A stretch of DNA of 64,000 bases, from the NCBI RefSeq assembly GCF_008274215.1, contig NZ_VTPS01000007.1, positions 56,951 through 120,950 of the forward strand, given 5' to 3'. The notes below the pieces were generated by a model. The model was given only the letters and a program-made list of their open reading frames with translations. It was not told where the DNA came from and ran no database searches. This document shows positions 36,660-46,620 of the stretch, in pieces (position 1 is the first letter of the stretch; each line of letters opens with the position of its first letter). The position numbers and the translations under genes were made by a program. The stretch is from Calorimonas adulescens (lineage in GTDB: Bacteria > Bacillota > Thermoanaerobacteria > Thermoanaerobacterales > UBA4877).

Positions 36660-38666
36660 TTAAATAGTCATAGCCACTTCATAGGCATCCCATATCGCAC
36701 CCATGAGATTGGAAACTTGTTTTGCATCTCCGATAAGGTGTACAGGGACGCCACAATCTTTTATCTGCTCGTAAAGCCTGTTGTCGCTATTGTAACCTAC
36801 TGCAGTTATAACAGTATCTGCTTCTATATTTTTAAGTCCATCTGCAGTTTTTACAGTAACACTGCCCTCTGTAACCGCTGAAAGGCTTGTATTAACTAAC
36901 ACCTCGACATTATAGTATGCAAGTAGTTCACGCAGCATATTGGCATTTGCGGCACACAGTCCCTTTACCTTGAGTATGTCATCCAAGACTTCAATAATGG
37001 TAACCTGCTTCCCGTCTTTTGCAAGGTCGTAGGCGATTTCACACCCTGTAAGACCTCCGCCCACAACTACAACCTTATTGCCGATAGGTTTTTTCTTTAA
37101 AAGAGCATCTATAGCTGTTACGACATTTTTACCATCGATACCTGGAACTGGAAGCTTCTTAGCCTTTGAACCAGTAGCTACGAATATTTCATCAGGATGC
37201 AAGCTGGTAACCAAGTCGGGGGTTACTTCTGTATTCAAATGTATCTTGACACCTAATTTGTTGAGTTGGAGTTTGTACCATTTTATCAGTTCCTTGTCAC
37301 TCTCTTTGAAGTCTGGTGCTGCCGCCGCTATAAATACTCCACCAAGCTCCTCGCTTTTTTCATATAAGCTAACATTATGCCCACGCAACGCACTTACACG
37401 AGCTGCCTCCATACCTCCTATACCGCCCCCGATTACAACTACATTTTTCTTTTCTTTTGTAGGCTTTAGCTCATAAGCCTTTTCGCGGCACACAGCAGGA
37501 TTTACTGCGCAGCACATATCTTTACCCTCAAAAATACGTGCCAGGCAGCCGTTATGACAGGCAATGCACGGGCGTATGTCTTCAATGTCACCTCTTTGAA
37601 CTTTTGCCGGCCATTCTGGATCTGCCAATAATGGCCTGGCAAGTCCAACTGCATCTATCTCTCCGCTTGCCACCGCATCTGCGGCTGTATACGGGTCATC
37701 CATACGTCCTGCGCAAATAACAGGTATATTGACAAATTTCTTGATGTATTTCACATCTTTTAGATTGCACGCTTTGGGCATATATACAGGTGGGTGAGAC
37801 CAATACCATGAATCATATGTCCCATTGTCTGCATCAAGTGCATCGTATCCTGCTTCCTCAAGTATTTTAGCTACTTTTGTACTCTCTTCAAGGTCCCGCC
37901 CAAATTCCTCAAATTCCTCACCTGGAAGAGCACCTTTATTGAAGCCTTTCATATAACTGCGCACGCTATAGCGCACCATAACGGGAAAATCATTGCCGCA
38001 TTTTGCTTTAATGGCCTGAACTATTTCGCAGGGAAAACGCAGACGGTTTTCAAGGCTGCCTCCATATTTGTCTGTACGTTTATTCGTACAGCTCATTGTG
38101 AACTGGTCAAGCAGATAACCTTCGTGTACAGCATGTATCTCAACGCCGTCAAATCCAGCTTCCTTAGCAATTGCTGCACCATTAGCAAAACATTCTATAT
38201 AGTGTTGTATTTCAGGTATAGTAAGCGCACGATGGCGTATGGCAGGATTCCAAACATTTGGTAAGTCGTCTGAAGGTGCAATCGCATCGCCTTCACACAG
38301 CCATTGAGGCGCAGTACGGCCCGAGCCAGCAGTTAGCTGCACAACTATTTTGGTCCCATATGAATGGATATTGTCAACAAGGTATTTTGAGTTTTTGATG
38401 TAAGTATCGGCTACCTTGTTGATGTTGTGTGCACTGCCGGGGACACGTTCAAACCAGTCCTGCACCTGCATTGCACCTGTAACAATAAGCCCAACGCCTC
38501 CCTTTGCTCGTTCTATAAAATAGTTTGCACCATCTAAGCTGTAGCTTCCGTCTTCATTTACCAGTCTGTGTGAATGTATCCCCATAGCAGTCATAACAAT
38601 TCGGTTTTTAACTTCCATTTTGCCGATTTTCATCGGCTTAAAAAGACTTTCAAACTCGGTGTTCAT
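36660..38666 (-). CDS. NADH:flavin oxidoreductase / 2,4-dienoyl-CoA reductase-type enzyme (Old Yellow Enzyme family)
   Basis: About 668 residues in three parts: an N-terminal FMN TIM barrel (FKPMKIGKMEVKNRIVMTAMG, HAVHEGYLLDQF), a Fe-S motif CIACHNGCLARIF...MCCAVNP near residue 340, and a C-terminal FAD/NAD(P) module with GGGIGGMEAAR and GGGLTGCEIAYDL. This layout matches FadH, trimethylamine dehydrogenase and the clostridial BaiCD/BaiH bile acid enzymes, which reduce conjugated double bonds. The substrate is unknown. The start at 38666 has AAAGGTGG upstream. It is divergent from a TetR gene with an operator-like palindrome between them, so it is probably induced by a small hydrophobic ligand. 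Confidence 0.9.
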   Translation of the reverse strand: MNTEFESLFKPMKIGKMEVKNRIVMTAMGIHSHRLVNEDGSYSLDGANYFIERAKGGVGLIVTGAMQVQDWFERVPGSAHNINKVADTYIKNSKYLVDNIHSYGTKIVVQLTAGSGRTAPQWLCEGDAIAPSDDLPNVWNPAIRHRALTIPEIQHYIECFANGAAIAKEAGFDGVEIHAVHEGYLLDQFTMSCTNKRTDKYGGSLENRLRFPCEIVQAIKAKCGNDFPVMVRYSVRSYMKGFNKGALPGEEFEEFGRDLEESTKVAKILEEAGYDALDADNGTYDSWYWSHPPVYMPKACNLKDVKYIKKFVNIPVICAGRMDDPYTAADAVASGEIDAVGLARPLLADPEWPAKVQRGDIEDIRPCIACHNGCLARIFEGKDMCCAVNPAVCREKAYELKPTKEKKNVVVIGGGIGGMEAARVSALRGHNVSLYEKSEELGGVFIAAAAPDFKESDKELIKWYKLQLNKLGVKIHLNTEVTPDLVTSLHPDEIFVATGSKAKKLPVPGIDGKNVVTAIDALLKKKPIGNKVVVVGGGLTGCEIAYDLAKDGKQVTIIEVLDDILKVKGLCAANANMLRELLAYYNVEVLVNTSLSAVTEGSVTVKTADGLKNIEADTVITAVGYNSDNRLYEQIKDCGVPVHLIGDAKQVSNLMGAIWDAYEVAMTI

Positions 38667-38703
38667 CCTATTTTCCACCTTTCATAATTTGTTTATTATA
38701 CTC

Positions 38704-38726
38704 AAGGTATAAATTATTTATACCTT
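38704..38726. promoter_or_regulatory. Palindromic operator candidate for the TetR regulator
   Basis: Perfect 10-bp arms AAGGTATAAA / TTTATACCTT around a 3-bp centre, directly upstream of the oxidoreductase start and beside a minus-strand TATAAT (complement of 38695-38700). Size and symmetry fit a TetR-family binding site. Confidence 0.6.
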
Positions 38727-38810
38727 AGTATAATATAAATATAGCACACACCATCTTCTATGTAAATATACCCAACTAGAAAATATAAGGGTAGTAAAAC
38801 CTAAATAGCG

Positions 38811-38841
38811 TTGAAAATTGCACTAATTATGTTATATTAGT
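38811..38841 (+). promoter_or_regulatory. Promoter of the TetR gene with overlapping dyad
   Basis: TTGAAA (38811-38816), a 16-bp spacer and TATATT (38833-38838). A weaker dyad ACTAAT/ATTAGT (38822-38841) overlaps the -10 and could give autoregulation. Confidence 0.55.
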
Positions 38842-38868
38842 TACAGAACAGCAATGGAGGCATTTAAG

Positions 38869-39477
38869 ATGAGTATGAATGAAATTACAACATCTGAAAG
38901 AATTATCGATTGTGCCCTTGAACTATTCAAACAGAGGGGTTTTGATAATGTAACCATAAATGATATTTGTAATGCAGTTAATATAACAAAGAGGACATTT
39001 TATTATCATTTTAAATCAAAAGATGATTTGTTGGGAAAATTCTACACAAAGGTGTATGATTTAAACAAGCAGAGCATTTCACGCTTGCTTTCTGCATCCA
39101 ATTTCTGGGAGCAAATATGGATTATAGTTGGTGACTATGTGGATTATACTATTCAATACGGTCATGAAATCTTAAAGCAGGTGTTCAAGGCAAATTTAAA
39201 TGAAAACAAAGGAACTTTTTCTTTAGAAGATGCCTTAGTACAGCAATTGTTGCTTCCAATAATTAAAAAAGCTCAAGAGGCTGGCCATGTCCGCAACCAA
39301 TCCTCGCCTGAAAGCCTATATGAAGCCACTTGCCATATTGTAATTGGAATCGCAGTAATGTGGTGCATACATAATGGCGGTTTTGATGAGAAGTCTATTA
39401 TACTAAGTAATTTAGAAGCACTCTTCGATGTGCCGCCTGAATTCAGTCTGATTAATACAACACATGGAAAAAAGTAA
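38869..39477 (+). CDS. TetR family transcriptional regulator
   Basis: 202 residues. N-terminal HTH with TINDICNAVNITKRTFYYHFKSKDDLL, the TetR signature; the helical C-terminal ligand domain is unassigned. The start at 38869 is chosen because GGAGG lies 8 nt upstream; an ATG at 38854 sits inside that ribosome binding site. Divergent from the Old-Yellow-Enzyme-type gene and likely its repressor. Confidence 0.9.
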   Translation: MSMNEITTSERIIDCALELFKQRGFDNVTINDICNAVNITKRTFYYHFKSKDDLLGKFYTKVYDLNKQSISRLLSASNFWEQIWIIVGDYVDYTIQYGHEILKQVFKANLNENKGTFSLEDALVQQLLLPIIKKAQEAGHVRNQSSPESLYEATCHIVIGIAVMWCIHNGGFDEKSIILSNLEALFDVPPEFSLINTTHGKK

Positions 39478-39975
39478 AAACACAGGACCTTCAAATCAAA
39501 TCGAATAATTCAAACCAAAAAGCTCTTATATATTTGACATTGTGTTTATTTTTACATCTATGTATTCAGTGAAAATTACGATATATTTCATCATGCGGGC
39601 GTAAAATCCTAATAATCAGATGTTGTCAACAATCGAGTAGGCGGGGCTTCGCAGCCCCAACCTTTTACACTCTTACAAAGCCACCTGATAAACGTGACGT
39701 AATTCTTCACATCTTGCCGCACAAATGGGAAACAGTTTTGGCATCAGATGCAGTCTACCTCTCACCTAAAATACACACCAATAATAAAACAAGACTACTT
39801 TTGATCTTGTTTTATGTGCCCACAAATAACTATTTTCTGCGGTTTTTTAACCAACAAGACTTAAGACCACTTTTTTGGTATAGGAGACATATATTTTTTA
39901 TCCAGTCACTCAGAAAAGCAGGCAATATCCTATATCTAACATAACCTATTTTCAACTCGCAATCAACTGGCAATC
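39478..39975. other. Gene-free region after the TetR gene
   Basis: No credible gene. It contains a GC-rich hairpin GGGGCT-TCGC-AGCCCC (39643-39658) preceded by AGTAGGCG and followed by AACCTTTTAC, and an AT-rich hairpin (39784-39815, arms ATAAAACAAGA / TCTTGTTTTAT). The first could end the TetR transcript. Its flanks resemble the sequence around 60297-60330. Confidence 0.4.
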
Positions 39976-40003
39976 AAAAAGGATTGAGGCATATTGGCCT
40001 CAA
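39976..40003 (-). terminator. Terminator of the disaccharide operon
   Basis: TTGAGGC / GCCTCAA stem with a 6-nt loop (39984-40003), then TCCTTTTTGATT on the minus strand, 16 nt after the last permease gene. Confidence 0.85.
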
Positions 40004-40018
40004 CCTGAAATTGAATTA

Positions 40019-40855
40019 TCATCCCTTTATTGCTCCTGCTGTAAGTCCGGATATTATTCTTCTCTGGAATATAAGCACCATTATTATCAAGGGTATTGTC
40101 ACCACTACAGATGCTGCCGCCATGTCACCCCATGGTAGCTCATGTTCACCGGGAAACATGGCAATGGCTACAGGTACGGTCCTCATTGCATCTTTGGTGT
40201 TAAAGACCAGCGCAAATAGAAATTCATTCCATGCCGATATAAAAGAGAGGATTGCAGTGGTAAATACCCCTGGTGCAGCTAAAGGAAATATTATCCTTAT
40301 AAAGGTCTGCATGTATGTGGCACCATCTACCCTTGCTGATTCCTCCAGTTCAAAGGGTATCTCCTTGAAAAATGTGGTAAGGTTCCATATTGCCAAGGGC
40401 AATGTAAATGTGGTATAGGGTATTATAAGCCCTATATAGGTATTTAAAAGATGTATGTTCATCATGAATATATAAAGGGGGCTGACTATGGCTATACCGG
40501 GAAACATGGACACGGCAAGCACCAATGAGAGTATAATATTTTTACCCTTAAAGCGGAGCCTGGCCAGGGCATAGGCTGCAAAAGATGCTACAAAGACACT
40601 GAATACTGTGGTGCTTAAGGCTACAATAAAACTGTTTTTTATATACGTCAGAAACGGCCTCTTAATAAATACGGAATAGTAGTGATCCAGGTTTATTTTC
40701 TTTGGAATCCATACGGGCGGAATGCTCCACAGTTCGCTCTCACTTTTAATAGATGTCAATATCTGCCAGATAAACGGAAAAAGTATGAGAACCATTACCG
40801 TTATCACCATGATATAAAACATAATGCCTGATATACTAACCCTTTTATTTCTCAT
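40019..40855 (-). CDS. ABC sugar transporter permease (MalG type)
   Basis: 278 residues, six membrane segments. The EAA loop that docks the ATPase is visible in the second half (EESARVDGATYMQTFIRIIFPLAAPG). The N-terminal signature FPFIWQILTSIKSESEL is typical of carbohydrate CUT1 MalG-like permeases. It works with the permease and binding protein encoded directly upstream. No ATPase gene is in the operon, so a shared MsmX-type ATPase encoded elsewhere is likely (inference). Confidence 0.93.
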   Translation of the reverse strand: MRNKRVSISGIMFYIMVITVMVLILFPFIWQILTSIKSESELWSIPPVWIPKKINLDHYYSVFIKRPFLTYIKNSFIVALSTTVFSVFVASFAAYALARLRFKGKNIILSLVLAVSMFPGIAIVSPLYIFMMNIHLLNTYIGLIIPYTTFTLPLAIWNLTTFFKEIPFELEESARVDGATYMQTFIRIIFPLAAPGVFTTAILSFISAWNEFLFALVFNTKDAMRTVPVAIAMFPGEHELPWGDMAAASVVVTIPLIIMVLIFQRRIISGLTAGAIKG

Positions 40856-40879
40856 GCCGAACTCATTCCTCTTTTCAAT

Positions 40880-41788
40880 TTAATCCTCCTTGCCGCCTGA
40901 GCTTAATATCCTGATGTATATCAGGCTTATAATAAAAATAAAGATAAATATTAAAACCGCCAGGGTAGAGCCCATGCCAAAGTCCATATTCCTGAAGAGG
41001 GTCTTATATGCATATACACTGAGGGTCTCTGTAGAGTTACCCGGTCCTCCGCCTGTAAGAACATATATCAGATCAAACACTCTAAAAGCATCCAGCGTTC
41101 TGAAAATAAGCGCCACCAAAATGGTAGGCCTTAAAAGAGGCAATGTGATCGTTGTGAATTGCCTCCAGGGTGATGCTCCGTCTACCGTGGCAGCTTCATA
41201 GAGTTCCTTCGGAATTACCTGGAGACCTGCCAGAAGCAGCAGAGCCATAAAAGGTGTGGTCTTCCACACGTCTGCTGCAATAGCTGCGCCCATGGCTGTA
41301 GCCTCACTTCCCAGCCATGCTTTATATTCGGGTATTATATGCAGTTTGACCAGTATATCATTCAGCACACCCAACTGGTCATTGTATATGAACTTCCACA
41401 TCATTGCCGACACGGTTGTTGGTATGGCCCACGGCACAAGAGCAGCAGCTCTCATAAGGCCCCTGCCTTTGTATTCCTTATTCATCAACATAGCTATGCC
41501 CAGGCCAAAGACCAGTTCCAGTGCCACAGAAATTACCGTAAATTCTACGGTATTTATAGTGGCATTGATGAACCTGTCGTCATTAAAAATGGTGATATAA
41601 TTCTGAAGCCCTATAAATTTCGTCATGTCCGGAAACTGGAGCCTAAGCCTATGAAGGCTCAGCCAGAATGTCTGTACCACAGGATATAATGCAATAAGAC
41701 CGATGCAGAGAAGTGCAGGCATCACCATAAGATAGCCGAACTGTGATTCAGTCATGCTCCGTTTATGGGCTTTATTTGTTGTATTCAT
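40880..41788 (-). CDS. ABC sugar transporter permease (MalF type)
   Basis: About 302 residues, six membrane segments, with the EAA loop ELYEAATVDGASPWRQFTTITLPLLRP. Matches CUT1 MalF-like permeases and pairs with the MalG-type permease 24 nt downstream. Start choice: ATG at 41788 with AAGGGA about 12 nt upstream; an ATG at 41800 abuts the same AAGGGA. Longer in-frame starts up to 41854 would run into the intergenic hairpin. Confidence 0.93.
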   Translation of the reverse strand: MNTTNKAHKRSMTESQFGYLMVMPALLCIGLIALYPVVQTFWLSLHRLRLQFPDMTKFIGLQNYITIFNDDRFINATINTVEFTVISVALELVFGLGIAMLMNKEYKGRGLMRAAALVPWAIPTTVSAMMWKFIYNDQLGVLNDILVKLHIIPEYKAWLGSEATAMGAAIAADVWKTTPFMALLLLAGLQVIPKELYEAATVDGASPWRQFTTITLPLLRPTILVALIFRTLDAFRVFDLIYVLTGGGPGNSTETLSVYAYKTLFRNMDFGMGSTLAVLIFIFIFIISLIYIRILSSGGKED

Positions 41789-41839
41789 AAAATCAATCAT
41801 TCCCTTCAAAAAGCAGAAAGTAACTATATCATTTAAGCA

Positions 41840-41865
41840 GGGACTCCGGTACAAAGCCGGAGCCC
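41840..41865 (-). other. Hairpin between binding-protein and permease genes
   Basis: GGGCTCCGG / CCGGAGTCCC stem (one bulged base) with a 7-nt loop 14 nt after the binding-protein stop. It has no strong T tract on the minus strand. Such hairpins typically stabilise the upstream mRNA, giving more binding protein than permease. Confidence 0.6.
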
Positions 41866-41878
41866 TCTTTACTTAATT

Positions 41879-43183
41879 TTATTTACCCATAATTGACTTA
41901 ATATCTTTCTCTACATTGGATATGGCTTCTTCAGCAGTAATATTTCCGGTGAGTGTCTTATGGAAGTTTATCTGCATTGAGTCGGAAATCTGGGGATAGA
42001 AAGGTGATACGGGACGCGGCCTGGCCGATATAAATGCGCTATAAAGGTCTTTATAGAACGGGTTTTTGGCCAATACTTCTTCATCCTCATATACAGCCTT
42101 TCTGGTCGGCAGGTTCCCGCCCACGAGGGCAGTTGTCTTCTGTCCCCCTTCACTGCACATGAACTCTATGAACTTATATGCCTCATCAGGATGTTTGGAA
42201 TACTTGCTCACTGCCAGATTCCATCCGCCCAATGTCGGTGCACCGGCCTGGCCTTGCGGACCATGCGGCAAAGGTGCAATGCCTACCTTACCCTTTACCG
42301 GTGAATCATCTCCATTGAGTACAGCCCATGCATAGGGCCAGTTCCTCATAAACAGTGCGTCACCCTGCTGGAATACGTTCCTTGCGTCCTCTTCCATATA
42401 TGTGGTAACACCCTCAGGAGCTATCTTCTCATCAACCAATCTAATCATTTCTTTAAGCCCTTCCACCGCCCGGGGAGAGTTTATAACAACATTACCGCTG
42501 CTGTCCAGGACATCCCCGCCATTTCCGTGTATAAACTCAAGCGCATCGCATACAAGCCCTTCATACTGATTGCCTTGGAAGACTATACCATACTTTATGC
42601 CGTTTTTACCGATGTTCTCTTTGGACATCTCTATGAGTTCCTCCCAGGTCTCCGGAGGAGTCGTTATTATGTCCTTTCTGTAGTACAGCACACCGGCATC
42701 GGTATATTCCGGAAGTGCATAGATCTCACCGTTATATGTAACAGCCTCGATGGGCCCTGACAGGAATTTCTCCCTTTCGCTTGCAGGAAATTTATCGCCC
42801 AGAGGCAAAAGCCATCCAGCACTGGCAAACTCAGCAGTCCATATGACATCCATTGCAATAACATCTATACTTGAATCCTGTGCCTGCAGTGCTGTCACAT
42901 ATGCATTGTGCTGGTCATCGGTGGACCAGGGCATCTCCTGGAAATCCACTTTAATATTTGGGTTTTGCTCTTCAAACTCCTTTATAAGCATCTGAGTCCT
43001 CTCTGATGTGTCTTTTCCTGCCCTGTATACGATTGTTACAGGCTCTTGTGTCTGCTCGGGCTGAGTACTTTCTCCCGGCTGATTGGTATCACTGCTGCTC
43101 TGCTGCCCTCCGCCGCAGCCGGCAGTAAGTCCTGCTATAAGCAGTGCGACAAGCAAAATCGAAAGAAATCTAAACCCTCTCAT
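41879..43183 (-). CDS. Sugar ABC transporter substrate-binding lipoprotein
   Basis: 434 residues. Lipoprotein signal peptide with lipobox LTAGC, lipidated Cys23, then a Ser/Gln/Pro linker. The mature protein matches family 1 binding proteins for malto-oligosaccharides or trehalose (FEEQNPNIKVDFQEMPW, LPEYTDAGVLYYRKD, GGWNLAVSKYSKHPDEAY). GGGGG precedes the ATG. The neighbouring GH65 phosphorylase suggests an alpha-linked glucose disaccharide as ligand. Confidence 0.93.
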   Translation of the reverse strand: MRGFRFLSILLVALLIAGLTAGCGGGQQSSSDTNQPGESTQPEQTQEPVTIVYRAGKDTSERTQMLIKEFEEQNPNIKVDFQEMPWSTDDQHNAYVTALQAQDSSIDVIAMDVIWTAEFASAGWLLPLGDKFPASEREKFLSGPIEAVTYNGEIYALPEYTDAGVLYYRKDIITTPPETWEELIEMSKENIGKNGIKYGIVFQGNQYEGLVCDALEFIHGNGGDVLDSSGNVVINSPRAVEGLKEMIRLVDEKIAPEGVTTYMEEDARNVFQQGDALFMRNWPYAWAVLNGDDSPVKGKVGIAPLPHGPQGQAGAPTLGGWNLAVSKYSKHPDEAYKFIEFMCSEGGQKTTALVGGNLPTRKAVYEDEEVLAKNPFYKDLYSAFISARPRPVSPFYPQISDSMQINFHKTLTGNITAEEAISNVEKDIKSIMGK

Positions 43184-43270
43184 GGTTATCCCCCTTTCTA
43201 TTATTCATCTTAAGTGTAACATCCGCTATAAAATAAAAAAACGGCAAGATACCACAATAAGGTGTAAAAT

Positions 43271-44869
43271 TTATCTCTGTGCAGCCTCTCTAAATTCAGC
43301 CGGGGTATAACCTGTTATCTTCTTAAATACCTTGCTGAAATACTTAGGGTCAGAGTACCCGACCTCCAGGGAAACAGTATATATTTTTATCCTTTTGTCC
43401 ATAAGGAGCCTTTTGGCCTTCTCCACCCTGTACCTGGTCAAAAAGTCTGTAAAGTTCTCTCCGGTAACCTGCTTGAAGACAAAGCTCAGGTAATTGGGTG
43501 TGTAGTGCAGAATGTCGGCAATAGAGTTCAGGTTCAGGTTTTGGTCGCCAAACCTCTCTTCAGTAATCCTGTATATCTCATCTACTATATCCCTGTTCCT
43601 CGAATTCTTCCTGATTTCAATATACTCCATGGTTGTAATAAGCATGTCATTTAACCATACCTTCAGTTCTTCCAGGGTATGCATGCCGTTTACTTCACGC
43701 CATGGATCGGAGTCTTTAAAAAGTATGTCGGGGTTCTCGTTAATCTCATAGATTACCCGCGAAAGGGTCACAATTATCTCAAATATCCATCTCTTGGCTA
43801 TAGAAATAGGAACCATAGACTCGGTTATGCGTTTAAACACCATATCAATACCCTGTATAACATTTTCCTTTTTCCCCATTTTAATAAAGGGCAATAGGGA
43901 CTCCGTAAACTCATATATATCCTGATATATGCTGTCTCCCGAAGGTTCCATGTCTCTTAAATAAATGGTTGAACCCTTTCCCAGATAAAACCTGTAGCCC
44001 ACTGCATTTACAGCCTGCTCGCAGGACTTGTGTATTCTTGCTATGGTATTTACTATATTTCCCACACCCATAGTTACATTAAATCCTCTTGAAGCGAGAA
44101 ATTCATGGAGATGATTTCCTATCCGCTCCCATATCTCCTCTGTGGGTTTAAGCTCTTTATACCCATTTATTATAACCATTTGAATGTTATCCTGCTGCTC
44201 TGCAACAAAACCATTGAGCTTCAAGTCGTTTAAGAAGTCATCTATCTCACGCCTCAGTTTAAACATCCTTATTTGCTTATCCTCTTCACCTATGTCATCA
44301 ATATCCTCCGGCAGCACGGCTATACAGAAGCTATAAGCATCATCAATATGAATATTAAGATATTCGGCCCTCTCCTTCATTTGCCGGTTCCAGCCTCCCT
44401 TAAGGAGTACATTTAAAAACCTTTCACGCAGTTCAGGCATGGAATCCCTTAAAAGCTCTCTTATCCTTTGATTTTCCTCTTTTTTGATAAGTTCATTCTC
44501 CCTGTCTTTCTTTGCCCTTAAAACAGTATCTATAAGCAGATTTGGGTCAGCCGGTTTTAAAAGGTAGTCAAAAGCCCCAAGGCTTACAGCCTTTCTGGCG
44601 TAGTCAAAGTTATCATAAGCTGTGAGTATCACTACCTTTATACCATTATCCAACTCCTTAACCCTTTTGATTAAATCCAACCCGTCCATACCGGGCATCC
44701 TGATATCGGCAATCAACACATCTATATTAAGCTCCTTAGTCATTTCATAGGCACTGAGCCCATCCTCCGCTGTGTATACCTCCGTAAATCCCTTTGTTTT
44801 CCATGGTATACTGTTAGCTATCCCATTCCTTACTAAAGGCTCGTCGTCTGCTATTAAGAGTCTCATCAT
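43271..44869 (-). CDS. AraC-type response regulator (YesN family)
   Basis: 532 residues. Receiver domain at the N-terminus with phospho-acceptor Asp55 (IADIRMPGMDG) and Lys in LLKPAD; a long linker; and two AraC HTH motifs in the last ~100 residues (LNLNSIADILHYTPNYLSFVF and VSLEVGYSDPKYFSKVFKK). It activates transport and catabolic genes when phosphorylated by the co-encoded kinase, whose gene overlaps it by 4 nt. Confidence 0.94.
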   Translation of the reverse strand: MMRLLIADDEPLVRNGIANSIPWKTKGFTEVYTAEDGLSAYEMTKELNIDVLIADIRMPGMDGLDLIKRVKELDNGIKVVILTAYDNFDYARKAVSLGAFDYLLKPADPNLLIDTVLRAKKDRENELIKKEENQRIRELLRDSMPELRERFLNVLLKGGWNRQMKERAEYLNIHIDDAYSFCIAVLPEDIDDIGEEDKQIRMFKLRREIDDFLNDLKLNGFVAEQQDNIQMVIINGYKELKPTEEIWERIGNHLHEFLASRGFNVTMGVGNIVNTIARIHKSCEQAVNAVGYRFYLGKGSTIYLRDMEPSGDSIYQDIYEFTESLLPFIKMGKKENVIQGIDMVFKRITESMVPISIAKRWIFEIIVTLSRVIYEINENPDILFKDSDPWREVNGMHTLEELKVWLNDMLITTMEYIEIRKNSRNRDIVDEIYRITEERFGDQNLNLNSIADILHYTPNYLSFVFKQVTGENFTDFLTRYRVEKAKRLLMDKRIKIYTVSLEVGYSDPKYFSKVFKKITGYTPAEFREAAQR

Positions 44870-46581
44870 ATCACCTCGCCTGGTAAAAGTACAGTCACAT
44901 TTGTACCTTCTCCGGGCTTACTTTCAAACAGCAGCCCATATGCTTCTCCGTATTTTAACCTTATCCTTTCTCTTACATTGCGTATACCTATACCCTCTTC
45001 TTTTTCAGTGGTACTCATGCCTACGCCGTCATCCTTTATCACAATCTTTATAAATTTCCCTTCGAACATACCTTTAATGCTGATACGGCCAGGCCCCTTT
45101 TTGGGTTCAATACCATGTATTATGGCATTTTCGACCAAAGGCTGCAGTATAAACTTAGGCACCTTTTCCTCCATTATCTCGTCCTGAAAATCCAAAGTAT
45201 AATCAAACTTATCTCCATACCTTATCCTCTGGATATTGAGGTAGCTCTCAATGCATTTTAATTCATCTTTCAGCAGAACATCCTCACTTCCGCTTAAGGA
45301 ATACCTCATAACCTTGGCAAGAGATGTAACCATGAGGCTTATGTCCTTTGCATTATAGCTCATGGCCATCCAGTTTATAGAATCCAATACATTGTATAGA
45401 AAGTGAGGATTTATCTGGGCCTGCAGTGCGGCCAGCTCAGCCTCTTTACGTCTGTAATTGGTTTCATATACCTCTCTTATAAGAGAATTTATCCTTTCGA
45501 TCATGGAGTTAAAACCGTGCCCCAATGTACTTATCTCATCATTGGATTTAAGGTCAACTCTTACATCCAAATCACCGCTCTCCACATTTTTCATGGCTGC
45601 TATAAGGACATTCATGGGTCGTGTAACCCCTACTGAAATCAGATACGCAAATATAGCGGCAAGAAGAATACACAGAAGGCCTACAAACATAGTGTAGTTT
45701 TTTATCACCTGTGCCCTCCCGCCTATTTCATTATAAGGTACTATTCCGATTAATTTCCATCCAGTTGATTCAACGGTATTGAACAGAACTATCTTTCGAA
45801 CGCCGTTCTCTGTCATGAGAAAGTTCCCGCTATCTCTGTCAAAAACCCTCTTTACATATTCAACTCCATCCAAATTTTTGCCCAGCATATCAGGATCATT
45901 GTGAAACAGGATATTGTTATTTCTGTCCACCAGAAACACATGACCTGTCTTGCCCAAAACTATGTCCCCAAGTATGTTCCTTAAGGTTGATATACCTATA
46001 TCCACAGACGCAACGGCCAGCGGTTTATTATGGTTTTTAACCGATTTTATCAGCTTTACCGCTGAAATAACAGGTTCATATACAAAGTAGTCCCTGTGGG
46101 GCCCCCTCCAGTAGATGTTGCCTCCCAACTTTACTGCCTCTTTATACCATTCGCTGTCTTTTACCAGACTGTTGTTGAATATATAACCCCCTCCGCTGAT
46201 GTCAGGATAAAACTCCTTATTTATGGCAAATACCTCAAAACTCCTATACCTCATATTAAACCCACCCGGATAGCTTATCGACCTGTTTATATTTACAGCC
46301 TCCTGCGCCTGTTCCAATGGCCCAGATGTCAAATCGTTATCAAGGCTCTGCTGCAACTCTCTGTTCATAGATATGGAAAAAAGTATATCGTTGGTCTCGT
46401 TTATAATACTGGTTACGTTCTTATTTGCCTGAGACAGGGTCTGGGTTATAGAGGTTATAGAACCCTCATCAATAATCCTTGATACCCACCATGCAGACAA
46501 GAAGCCGACTGCCGTTAAGGACGGAACAATCAATATAATAAAATAAATAAACACCTTACGGGCAAGCTTTGAACTCCTCAC
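44866..46581 (-). CDS. Sensor histidine kinase (YesM family)
   Basis: About 571 residues. TM1 near the N-terminus, an extracellular sensor domain of the dCache type (~250 residues), TM2 followed by a HAMP domain (SVGVTRPMNVLIAAMKNV), then the His_kinase family domain with phospho-acceptor His in QAQINPHFLYNVLDSI and the ATPase N box PLVENAIIHGIEP and G box DDGVGM. It senses an extracellular sugar or the loaded binding protein. The start is read as GTG at 46581 (AGGGAAGG 5 nt upstream); a TTG at 46611 is the alternative. Confidence 0.92.
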   Translation of the reverse strand: MRSSKLARKVFIYFIILIVPSLTAVGFLSAWWVSRIIDEGSITSITQTLSQANKNVTSIINETNDILFSISMNRELQQSLDNDLTSGPLEQAQEAVNINRSISYPGGFNMRYRSFEVFAINKEFYPDISGGGYIFNNSLVKDSEWYKEAVKLGGNIYWRGPHRDYFVYEPVISAVKLIKSVKNHNKPLAVASVDIGISTLRNILGDIVLGKTGHVFLVDRNNNILFHNDPDMLGKNLDGVEYVKRVFDRDSGNFLMTENGVRKIVLFNTVESTGWKLIGIVPYNEIGGRAQVIKNYTMFVGLLCILLAAIFAYLISVGVTRPMNVLIAAMKNVESGDLDVRVDLKSNDEISTLGHGFNSMIERINSLIREVYETNYRRKEAELAALQAQINPHFLYNVLDSINWMAMSYNAKDISLMVTSLAKVMRYSLSGSEDVLLKDELKCIESYLNIQRIRYGDKFDYTLDFQDEIMEEKVPKFILQPLVENAIIHGIEPKKGPGRISIKGMFEGKFIKIVIKDDGVGMSTTEKEEGIGIRNVRERIRLKYGEAYGLLFESKPGEGTNVTVLLPGEVI

Positions 46582-46620
46582 CTTATCCTTCCCTTCTAAA
46601 GGCAGCTTCAAAACTACTGC

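Noticed and set aside
39714..39944. Plus-strand open frame of 76 codons after the TetR gene
   Set aside because: No ribosome binding site; includes an AT-rich hairpin and no recognisable protein features.
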